20,892 nt of DNA from Scatosoma sp045643825. GTDB taxonomy: Bacteria > Bacillota > Clostridia > Christensenellales > Borkfalkiaceae. Of this stretch, positions 15,778 through 20,892 are shown piece by piece (the stretch's first letter is position 1; each line of letters begins with the position of its first letter). The stretch is taken from contig JAZRFV010000005.1 in the NCBI GenBank assembly GCA_045643825.1, positions 1 to 20,892 of the forward strand, read 5' to 3'. The translations under genes and the position numbers were made by a program. The notes beneath the pieces are model-generated. The model was given only the letters and a program-made list of their open reading frames with translations, had not been told where the DNA came from and did no database searches.

Positions 15778-15817
15778 AAAAAGAGCGAGACGGAATAAAC
15801 CGTTTCGCTCTTTTTTT
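15778..15817. terminator. Bidirectional intrinsic terminator between convergent genes
   Basis: AAAAAGAGCGAGACGG (15778-15793) pairs with CCGTTTCGCTCTTTTT (15800-15815), with one G-U pair, across the loop AATAAA. Seven T residues (15811-15817) serve the plus strand. On the minus strand the same stem is followed by TTTTT-C-TTTTT, so it can also stop transcription of the ABC permease gene, which ends at 15835. Confidence 0.9.
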
Positions 15818-15834
15818 GTCACAATGATGATATT

Positions 15835-16659
15835 TTATTTTAAATCCTTTTTCTTAAAGATACGCAAGCCAAGGAACACAAGCAAGCCCCCAAGAAGAAG
15901 GTTGGGGAGAAGAATGGTCAAAACTTCCTTTGCCGTGTACGATACGCCACCGCCAATCAAAAGCGAGGTGAACATATTTGCATTGTTGACAACCTCTAAC
16001 ACCTTATACGAGGAAGTGGTGGGATCCGCAAACATAAAGATGCTTTGCGTGATACTCCCAACGATAAGGAAGAAGAAGTTCACCACGAAATACATTACCA
16101 CGGCGGTGCCTGCATTCTTCATTGCTACGACGAAAAACATAAGCAGGGCGCTGATAAACAGATAGACAATCATTTCAAACCCAACAGATGCAAGAAGGTA
16201 GCCAAAATCCTTCGCCGTAAACGGTGTCGCTTGGTAATCAAACAATACCAAGGAAACAAGCAGGGTAACGATCGCCTGGGCAAGGATAAATCCGCACATC
16301 AAAATCGCACAGGTGGAAAAGAGGGAAAAATAAATCTTCGTGCGGGACTTACCGCAGATGATTTTATTACGAACGGTCCCTTGACCAAAATCTTTGCAAA
16401 GAATGATGGCCACCATGATGGGTAAAATCATCCCAAAGTTATTGCTGGGTGAAAAAGAGGTGAAGAACAAGGTTTTTGCATTGAATTGCGAACCGAGTAG
16501 ACCTTCGATTTCCATCATTTCTTCCATATTCATAAGAAGTGCGATACCTTTATAGAGTAAAGGGGTGGTGAGGGCGAAAACGCCGCCAACGATAAACAAA
16601 ACCAAGATCAGCTTATCCTTCCACGCCCGTTTCAAATCCGCTTTGATAAGATTACGCAT
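15835..16659 (-). CDS. ABC-2-type transporter permease
   Basis: This 274-residue integral membrane protein has about six hydrophobic segments. The first follows a basic N-terminus (MRNLIKADLKRAWKDK, then LILVLFIVGGVFALTTPLLY). Others include NFGMILPIMVAIIL, a segment around CAILMCGFILAQAIVTLLVSL, and a last one (LLPNLLLGGLLVFLGLRIF) before the basic tail KKKDLK. CKDFGQGTVRNKIICG in the first cytoplasmic loop is typical of ABC-2 permeases of the bacitracin/lantibiotic-export type. Its start overlaps the end of the upstream ATPase gene by 8 bp, so the two form one exporter operon on the minus strand. The substrate is unknown; self-protection against peptides is one possibility. Confidence 0.88.
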   Translation of the reverse strand: MRNLIKADLKRAWKDKLILVLFIVGGVFALTTPLLYKGIALLMNMEEMMEIEGLLGSQFNAKTLFFTSFSPSNNFGMILPIMVAIILCKDFGQGTVRNKIICGKSRTKIYFSLFSTCAILMCGFILAQAIVTLLVSLVLFDYQATPFTAKDFGYLLASVGFEMIVYLFISALLMFFVVAMKNAGTAVVMYFVVNFFFLIVGSITQSIFMFADPTTSSYKVLEVVNNANMFTSLLIGGGVSYTAKEVLTILLPNLLLGGLLVFLGLRIFKKKDLK

Positions 16660-17581
16660 TGTGCATCCCTCCTACTAACGAAAGATAGTACGTTTCAATG
16701 CTCGCCTGCACAGAATTTACACTCATAATCTCGATATCTGCATCGATAATCTTCTTCAATAATTCGTTGAGCTTTACGTCGCCGTAAATACGCGCGCCAA
16801 ATTCCGTAAAAACGTAATTATCAGGGGGCAGGTATGCGTTGAGCAAGGTTTGCAACGACTCGGGACGATTCACGTTGACGATGGTGGAGGGCTGACATTC
16901 TTGCTGCAATTCTTCCGCCGTCAACTCCGCCAAGAGCTTCCCCTTCGAGATAATACCGTACTTGGTTGCCACCAAGGAAAGCTCCGACAAGATATGCGAG
17001 GAAATGAGGAAGGTGATACCGTTTTGACGGTTGAGCTTCAAGATAAGTTCTCGGATTTCCACAATACCCGTGGGATCAAGACCGTTCATCGGCTCGTCCA
17101 AAATAATCAACTCGGGGTTGTTCATAAGCGCCATTGCGATGCCCAAACGCTGTCTCATACCCAACGAGAAATTGCCAGCCTTTTTGTTGTCGTTGTACAG
17201 CTCCTGCAAGCCCACTTCACAAAGTGCGTTTTGGATAAGCGCCTCCATGTTTTCCGTGATGCCCAAAATGGTAGCCTGCAACCGCAAATTTTCCGCTGCG
17301 GACATATTGAGATAGATGGCAGGGGATTCTACGATGGCGCCTACCTTCTTTCGTTTCTGTAAAATATCGGGTTGGTCGTCCTTCACGCCAAACAACGCCA
17401 CATTGCCTTCCGTGGGGGAGATCAGCCCTGTCACCAAACGGATAACGGTGGTTTTACCCGAACCGTTTTCACCAACAAAACCGTAAATATCTCCCTTGGA
17501 GATATGGAGGTTGACGTCTTTTAACGCCCATTGGCTCTTGTACCGTTTTGAGAGGTGTAAAGTTTCTAAAACGTACTCCAT
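16652..17581 (-). CDS. ABC transporter ATP-binding protein (BcrA-type exporter ATPase)
   Basis: This 309-residue ATPase begins MEYVLETLHLSKRYK. It carries Walker A GENGSGKTT (37-45), Q-loop region VGAIVESPAIY, ABC signature FSLGMRQR, Walker B LIILDEPMNGLDP and the switch His in ISSHILSEL. The ~80-residue C-terminal extension is usual for bacitracin/lantibiotic-type exporters. I chose ATG 17581 because AAGGAG lies 6 bp upstream on the minus strand and the domain begins there. A longer frame to 17698 would add a spurious hydrophobic leader that spans the promoter. The downstream permease gene overlaps by 8 bp. Confidence 0.93.
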   Translation of the reverse strand: MEYVLETLHLSKRYKSQWALKDVNLHISKGDIYGFVGENGSGKTTVIRLVTGLISPTEGNVALFGVKDDQPDILQKRKKVGAIVESPAIYLNMSAAENLRLQATILGITENMEALIQNALCEVGLQELYNDNKKAGNFSLGMRQRLGIAMALMNNPELIILDEPMNGLDPTGIVEIRELILKLNRQNGITFLISSHILSELSLVATKYGIISKGKLLAELTAEELQQECQPSTIVNVNRPESLQTLLNAYLPPDNYVFTEFGARIYGDVKLNELLKKIIDADIEIMSVNSVQASIETYYLSLVGGMHNA

Positions 17582-17606
17582 TAAAAACTCCTTATCGTTT
17601 TTTTCT

Positions 17607-17635
17607 ATTATAGCACGGAATATCCAAAAAAGCAA
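17607..17635 (-). promoter_or_regulatory. Promoter for the ABC exporter operon
   Basis: On the minus strand, TTGCTT (17635-17630) and TATAAT (17612-17607) are separated by 17 bp, with an extended -10 TG. Expected start is near 17600, giving a leader of about 20 nt containing AAGGAG. The -35 and extended -10 match those of promoter P2 upstream of purE. Confidence 0.75.
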
Positions 17636-17680
17636 GAGGTACAAGAGAATATAAGTTAATAATTTTTTTCTGAAATAGAC

Positions 17681-17715
17681 AAAAAAGGATAGGCACAAAA
17701 CCTATCCTTTTTTTT
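17681..17715 (-). terminator. Intrinsic terminator after the endonuclease/exonuclease/phosphatase gene
   Basis: Read on the minus strand, GGATAGG (17707-17701) pairs with CCTATCC (17693-17687) across a 7-nt loop and is followed by TTTTTT. The flanking A and T runs make the hairpin symmetric, so it could also work on the plus strand. It lies 25 bp beyond the stop at 17740 and separates this gene from the ABC operon. Confidence 0.82.
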
Positions 17716-17739
17716 ATTCAATCAAACCATTTTAAAACT

Positions 17740-18495
17740 TTAGATATCCAACTCCGCACAGATACCGTAATGATCGGACGGGAATTTCCCATCTACGGCC
17801 TCGTCGATAATTTTAAAGGTAACGGGCGTGATTCCCTTGTCGATAAAACAGTAATCGATATGCTCGTTGGCATCGATGTGCGGGGTATATGCGTGATAGG
17901 TCGAACGTCTATCATTCACGGTCAACCCGTTGGTATCCAACATCTTCTTCGCCATTTCCCCATAAGGTACGGAGGAGGGGATCATGTTGAAATCCCCCGT
18001 GATAAAGGTAGGGCAGGTGGTCAGCTTTTCTTTATATTCAAGGATAAGGCGTACGCTCTTTACCTGATTTTCCTCACCAAAGCCAAAGTGCGTATTCATC
18101 ATCATAAAGGTGGTGCCGTCTTCCTTGTTTTTGAGGATAACGTAGAGGCAAATACGGTTATGCGGATAGGTATCCCAACCGCCCGACATCACCTCGGGGG
18201 TATCGGACAGCCAAAAATAACCCCGTTGCAGGCACTCGAACTTATCCTTTTTCCACAGGATAGGAGGGGATTCCTTCCAGCCCGTATCGGTACGATATTT
18301 GTTAAAGAACTCGTACTTGTCACCAAACATTTTGGGGATATAAGGTTCCCAAAGTGGTGTAAACTCCTGCAAGCCGATTACGTCGGCATCATAGGGCAAA
18401 ACGACAGAAGAGAGTCGAGGTGCACGTTCGGGGATGCTATACCCGTTTGGATCGTCTACGCTACGAATATTAAAACTGATTACTTTGATATGCAT
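17740..18495 (-). CDS. Endonuclease/exonuclease/phosphatase (DNase I-fold) family protein
   Basis: This 251-residue protein begins MHIKVISFNIRS. It shows the ordered motifs of the DNase I/exonuclease III fold: the N-terminal Asn in SFNIRS, the metal-binding Glu in IGLQEFTPLW, MMNTHFGF, ITGDFNMIPSS, IDYCFID and the terminal catalytic pair SDHYG. No signal peptide is evident, so it is probably cytoplasmic. Members include nucleases, sphingomyelinases, inositol phosphatases and other phosphodiesterases, and the substrate is not clear. ATG 18495 was chosen over a longer frame to 18576, because GGAGG lies 11 bp upstream and the longer frame runs through the promoter. It forms a single-gene unit with its own promoter and terminator. 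Confidence 0.87.
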   Translation of the reverse strand: MHIKVISFNIRSVDDPNGYSIPERAPRLSSVVLPYDADVIGLQEFTPLWEPYIPKMFGDKYEFFNKYRTDTGWKESPPILWKKDKFECLQRGYFWLSDTPEVMSGGWDTYPHNRICLYVILKNKEDGTTFMMMNTHFGFGEENQVKSVRLILEYKEKLTTCPTFITGDFNMIPSSVPYGEMAKKMLDTNGLTVNDRRSTYHAYTPHIDANEHIDYCFIDKGITPVTFKIIDEAVDGKFPSDHYGICAELDI

Positions 18496-18526
18496 ATCCA
18501 AAACAACCTCCGTTTTTGGTGGTTTT

Positions 18527-18554
18527 ATTATACCACGTTTTTCCCATTCGTCAA
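18527..18554 (-). promoter_or_regulatory. Promoter for the minus-strand phosphatase-fold gene
   Basis: On the minus strand, TTGACG (18554-18549) and TATAAT (18532-18527) are separated by 16 bp, with an extended -10 TG. The start would lie near 18520, just upstream of GGAGG. A divergent promoter for the lipoprotein gene lies about 60 bp to the right. Confidence 0.75.
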
Positions 18555-18614
18555 TAGGAAAGTATAGATTTCTCAAAAGATATTGTGAAAATCTGCCGAG
18601 TGTTTTAATTGGGC

Positions 18615-18643
18615 TTGACGAGGAGTAGGTTTTGTGGTATAAT
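18615..18643 (+). promoter_or_regulatory. Promoter for the esterase-like lipoprotein gene
   Basis: TTGACG (18615-18620) and TATAAT (18638-18643) are separated by 17 bp, with an extended -10 TG (18635-18636). The hexamers and the GTGGTATAATA context are identical to those of the divergent promoter at 18527-18554. The predicted leader is about 23 nt and contains no clear Shine-Dalgarno sequence. Confidence 0.75.
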
Positions 18644-18672
18644 ACCCAAAAATAAAATCATTGAGCTGCAAT

Positions 18673-19980
18673 ATGAAAAAGGGTTTAGCCGCGGTTTTAT
18701 CGCTTATGCTTATGTTGGGATCGGGTTGTAGCTTGCCTTCGTTTGGGGGTAGCAGCACCGAATCCACGCAAAATAGCTCGGTAGAGGAAACCACGGGTAC
18801 GCTTCCACTTTATCAAATGGAGGACGTGGTAAAGCCCGATCTTTTGTGGGATACGCAAACGCTGTTTGACGTGAAGGTGGAAAGACAATCCTCCGACGTG
18901 AATTTGGGTTCGAATATCCAGGCGTTTAAATTCAAGTCCGCACCTTATCAAAATTTAGAAAATACGTGGGTATTTGCCGCGGTTGGCACTCCCACCACGG
19001 AAAAACCGAAGGAAGGCTATCCTGCGGTCTTGCTTATCCACGGTGGTGGCGGTACCGTCAGCGCGAAGTGGATGGAGTATTGGATGAACAAGGGTTACGT
19101 AGCCTTGGCGTTTGATACCTTCGGACACGAGCTCGACAAGGATCTTAACAAGGTAGACAATCCCTTGGGCGGACCGAAAGAAACCTTCGTCGGCTCTAAC
19201 CTTGACGGGGTGGACAAACCCCAAGATGCGTGGGCATATCACGTGGTGTATAACGCCATTATGTGCAACAATATCCTGCGTTCAATGAACAACGTTGATA
19301 AAAACCGTGTTGTTGTCACGGGGAATTCTTGGGGCGGATACGCAACCAGCTTGGTTTCGGGCGTGGATAAACGCTTTGCGGCGTTTGCTACCTTAAACGG
19401 TTGCGGGTATGTGTACCGTGATACCAAATGGACACCGAGCGGCACCTTCGGTGGGGAAGAAAAGGAAAAGTGGATTGAATTGTATGATCCTTCCTCGTAT
19501 TTGCCTTACGCAACGAAGCCTATGCTGTTCGTTTCGGGCTTAACTGACGAGTGGTTCTCTACCTATAACCGTACGAAATCGGCAGAATTGGTAAAGGGCA
19601 AGGTTTTCTACTCGCAAAGAAGAAATTTAGACCATGCAAATTGGCCGAACGCGGAGGAAACGTACGAGTTTTTCCAACACGTCTTGTATCACGAGCCTAC
19701 GATTACGTTGTCGGCGGAAATCACCGTGGAAAACAACGTAGCCACCTTGCAATATGAAAACAAAGCCTTCAATTACGTGTATTTTGTATATACGACGTCG
19801 AAGGATTGGGATAGCCACGCATGGGTGTGGGAAAGTGTAGAGGTGAAGGCGGTGGACGGAGTATACTCTTACGAAATTCCCGAAGGAGTTACGGCATACT
19901 TATTCGAGATGCAAACGGCAAAATACTTGTCGCAATCGACAAAGATTACCCTTGTAGAAACGGATATGGAGTTTGTGTAA
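18673..19980 (+). CDS. Alpha/beta-hydrolase lipoprotein (acetyl-xylan-esterase / peptidase-S9-like)
   Basis: This 435-residue predicted surface lipoprotein has a signal MKKGLAAVLSLMLMLGSGC with the lipid Cys at 19 and a Ser/Thr/Glu-rich linker to about residue 43. The hydrolase core shows VLLIHGGGGTVS (oxyanion region), YVALAFDTFGH, the nucleophile elbow GNSWGG (Ser219), Asp292 in GLTDEW and His321 in LDHANW. After about residue 340 a beta-rich C-terminal domain of ~95 residues follows, possibly a carbohydrate-binding or Ig-like module. The closest recognisable relatives are secreted carbohydrate esterases and prolyl-oligopeptidase-like hydrolases; the substrate is inference. ATG 18673 is used, as the upstream TTG (18661) adds only four residues. 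The 3' untranslated region carries an unusual hairpin array before the terminator. Confidence 0.85.
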   Translation: MKKGLAAVLSLMLMLGSGCSLPSFGGSSTESTQNSSVEETTGTLPLYQMEDVVKPDLLWDTQTLFDVKVERQSSDVNLGSNIQAFKFKSAPYQNLENTWVFAAVGTPTTEKPKEGYPAVLLIHGGGGTVSAKWMEYWMNKGYVALAFDTFGHELDKDLNKVDNPLGGPKETFVGSNLDGVDKPQDAWAYHVVYNAIMCNNILRSMNNVDKNRVVVTGNSWGGYATSLVSGVDKRFAAFATLNGCGYVYRDTKWTPSGTFGGEEKEKWIELYDPSSYLPYATKPMLFVSGLTDEWFSTYNRTKSAELVKGKVFYSQRRNLDHANWPNAEETYEFFQHVLYHEPTITLSAEITVENNVATLQYENKAFNYVYFVYTTSKDWDSHAWVWESVEVKAVDGVYSYEIPEGVTAYLFEMQTAKYLSQSTKITLVETDMEFV

Positions 19981-20011
19981 AGTGCGTGGTATCCTTGATG
20001 GATAACACGCA

Positions 20012-20199
20012 TCGAGATAAATCCCTGGCGGGATTTTCGATATGTTGCTAACGCAACTCGATATAGCGACTGCTCGATATGTTTGCTATGCAAACGAGGG
20101 ATTTATCTCATATCGAATTGCTGTTCGTTTTTACGAACGGCAATATATCGAGGTTTAGCAGAGCTAAAGCATATCGAGTGTGAGATTCACATATATCGA
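20012..20199. repeat. Array of different hairpins separated by the heptamer TCGATAT / ATATCGA
   Basis: The heptamer TCGATAT occurs at 20037, 20058 and 20074, with a variant TCGAGAT at 20012. Its reverse complement ATATCGA occurs at 20110, 20145, 20171 and 20193. Between consecutive copies lie different self-complementary segments with 3-4 nt loops: AAATCCC-TGGC-GGGATTT, GTTGC-TAAC-GCAAC, AGC-GACT-GCT, GTTTGC-TAT-GCAAAC, a 12-pair hairpin at 20117-20144, TTTAGC-AGA-GCTAAA and TGTGA-GAT-TCACA. The two orientations meet near 20095-20110. GAGATAAATCCC (20014-20025) and GGGATTTATCTC (20098-20109) are a perfect 12-bp inverted repeat spanning the first half. Another hairpin (19984-20010) directly follows the lipoprotein stop. 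The array lies before the terminator at 20258, so it is probably transcribed. I see no coding potential. Confidence 0.8.
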
Positions 20200-20211
20200 C
20201 ATAAGAAAAAT

Positions 20212-20258
20212 AAGAGCAAGAATAGAAGGATTTTGTCCTTTTACTCTGGCTCTTTTTT
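20212..20258 (+). terminator. Intrinsic terminator after the hairpin array
   Basis: AAGAGC (20212-20217) pairs with GCTCTT (20249-20254). An imperfect inner stem AGAAGGA/TCCTTTT is closed by a short TTTTG loop. The run TTTTTT occupies 20253-20258. It would end the transcript of the lipoprotein gene, giving a 3' untranslated region of about 275 nt. Confidence 0.6.
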
Positions 20259-20296
20259 GTTATGATTTGTTTTGTTGATTTTTATCGCCTTAAAAA

Positions 20297-20417
20297 AGCC
20301 TCCCTTGTGCAAAGGGAGGTGGCTCGGCAACGCCGTGACGGAGGGATTGTGAAAGGGGAATTATTGTAAGACAATTCTTCAGTCGCTTTGCGACAGCTCC
20401 CTTTACACAAGGGAGCC
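20297..20417. repeat. Small palindromic repeat (MITE-like)
   Basis: This is a 121-bp element bounded by imperfect inverted ends: GCCTCCCTTGTGCAAAGGGAG at the left and CTCCCTTTACACAAGGGAGCC at the right. Each end also folds on itself (CCTCCCTT/AAGGGAGG and GCTCCCTT/AAGGGAGC). Inside are CGGC-AAC-GCCG, ATTGT-AAG-ACAAT and GTCGC-TTT-GCGAC (20382-20394). I recognise this type of sequence as a dispersed non-coding repeat of gut Firmicutes, though I cannot check copy number. No clear target-site duplication was found. Reading frames across it are artefacts. Confidence 0.72.
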
Positions 20418-20431
20418 GTAAATGAGGTAAT

Positions 20432-20586
20432 AAAAATGGTGACATTATCGTGGGCTTTCGATACGCTCAAAGAAAAACGCTCGTGTATAGACACTCGCAT
20501 TTTTCCGACACGAAAGTCGGTTTCTTCGTCCTTCCCGATAAGGGAGCAAAAAAAGAACAGGACACCCGCTGGTGTCCTGCTTTTTT
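20432..20586. repeat. Possible second dispersed non-coding element ending in a terminator hairpin
   Basis: This non-coding segment has a hairpin CCGAC-ACGAAA-GTCGG (20506-20521) and ends in the terminator hairpin at 20551-20586. The translations across it look repeat-derived, and it lies directly next to the MITE-like repeat. I suspect a repeated element or a small non-coding transcript, but I see no convincing promoter and cannot confirm other copies. Confidence 0.35.
20551..20586 (+). terminator. Intrinsic terminator hairpin
   Basis: A perfect 9-bp stem, CAGGACACC (20558-20566) and GGTGTCCTG (20571-20579) with loop CGCT, is flanked by A-rich sequence on the left and followed by C and six T residues (20581-20586). 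No gene directly precedes it on the plus strand, so it may end an uncharacterised transcript or be part of a mobile element. On the minus strand it would be followed by an interrupted T run. Confidence 0.65.
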
Positions 20587-20634
20587 GGTGTGTATTAACC
20601 AACCTAAATCGAACACATTAATTATAGCATATAT

Positions 20635-20668
20635 AAAAATAAAAGCATCTGTTGCCCGATGCTTTTAT
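20635..20668 (-). terminator. Intrinsic terminator for the right-edge minus-strand gene
   Basis: The perfect 11-bp stem ATAAAAGCATC (20639-20649) and GATGCTTTTAT (20658-20668) has an 8-nt loop. On the minus strand it is followed by a T run (complement of 20635-20639). It lies 24 bp beyond the stop codon of the minus-strand frame ending at 20693, which supports that frame being a real gene. Confidence 0.65.
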
Positions 20669-20692
20669 AAAGGAAATTCAATTTAAGTATAA

Positions 20693-20892
20693 TTAGCTGA
20701 TTGATTTTTTCAAATTCTCGGATAATTGAGTAAAAATATAATTATATGGGTATACGTAATAACCCAATGTATCTATCCCAATATAATCATTAGTTTCAAG
20801 TTTTTCTTTAGCTTTAGTATTTATCCTTACCAACTCATTAATCATTAACTTATGACTATTGTTTGTGCATTCATTGGTGGATGAAAGACATT
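20693..20892 (-). CDS. C-terminal fragment of an unrecognised protein
   Basis: On the minus strand one frame is open from the right edge to a TAA at 20695-20693, giving 65 codons that run off the window. The visible residues are rich in Asn, Lys, Ile and Tyr and include YIGIDTLGYYVYPYNYIF and a basic, helical-looking C-terminus QLSENLKKSIS. I recognise no family. Support for a real gene is the uninterrupted frame in AT-rich DNA, where stops are frequent in the other frames, and the intrinsic terminator 24 bp downstream. Base composition is far more AT-rich than the pur region, which hints at horizontally acquired or accessory DNA. Partial at its 5' end. Confidence 0.55.
   Translation of the reverse strand, partial: CLSSTNECTNNSHKLMINELVRINTKAKEKLETNDYIGIDTLGYYVYPYNYIFTQLSENLKKSIS

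Noticed and set aside
17582..17698. 39-residue hydrophobic leader on the ABC ATPase
   Set aside because: It runs through the promoter at 17607-17635 and the terminator at 17681-17715. ATG 17581 has AAGGAG at 6 bp and begins the ABC domain.
17770..18567. 265-codon plus-strand frame opposite the phosphatase-fold gene
   Set aside because: The minus-strand frame has all the family motifs. The plus-strand frame has none and spans the minus-strand promoter.
20012..20199. CRISPR array
   Set aside because: The repeated unit is only 7 bp, changes orientation midway, and the intervals are short self-complementary hairpins rather than equal-length unique spacers. No cas gene is present.
20282..20621. 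Open frames of 77-106 codons on both strands
   Set aside because: They consist of translated MITE-like repeat and terminator sequence, with no ribosome binding sites or recognisable domain.

Overview
The window looks like the chromosome of a low- to mid-GC Gram-positive bacterium, probably an uncultured clostridial (Bacillota) gut organism. This is inferred from strong AGGAG-type ribosome binding sites, sigma-A promoters with an extended TGn TATAAT -10 box, a fused single-chain PurL, tandem NrnA-type DHH proteins, and a small palindromic repeat of a kind I recall from gut Firmicutes. I cannot name the species.

Layout. (1) Positions 1-3295 hold a tight plus-strand cassette of nucleotide hydrolases: the 3' end of an HD-type dNTP triphosphohydrolase, two adjacent DHH/DHHA1 (NrnA-like) phosphoesterases, and SurE, closed by an intrinsic terminator. 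(2) An M20-family amidohydrolase follows (3319-4521). (3) Positions 4522-4909 are a 388-bp non-coding region with two good promoters, a perfect operator-like palindrome, a structured RNA of about 200 nt, and an intrinsic terminator just before purE. (4) Positions 4910-15493 hold a purine biosynthesis operon, purE-purF-purM-purN-purD-[lipoprotein phosphatase]-purL-[CpsB-type PHP phosphatase]. Together these enzymes cover PRPP to AIR plus the PurE carboxylation step. purK, purC, purB and purH are not in the window. (5) A small DUF1858 gene has its own promoter. (6) A convergent minus-strand block encodes a two-gene ABC exporter and an endonuclease/exonuclease/phosphatase-fold protein. (7) A divergently transcribed esterase-like lipoprotein gene follows. 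(8) From 19981 to about 20690 there is a repeat-rich stretch without genes. The window ends in AT-rich DNA carrying the C-terminal end of an unrecognised minus-strand gene.

The most notable observations are these. The PurF in the operon lacks the N-terminal catalytic cysteine and has Asp in place of the glutaminase oxyanion Asn, while its PRPP site and Fe-S cysteines are intact. The structured RNA and terminator sit between a strong promoter and purE, and could be a 6S-like RNA or a transcription-attenuation leader. A secreted FN3/tyrosine-phosphatase lipoprotein is embedded between purD and purL. Finally, an array of different hairpins, each separated by the heptamer TCGATAT or its reverse complement, lies in the 3' untranslated region of the lipoprotein gene. 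No CRISPR array, tRNA, rRNA or intact transposase was seen.
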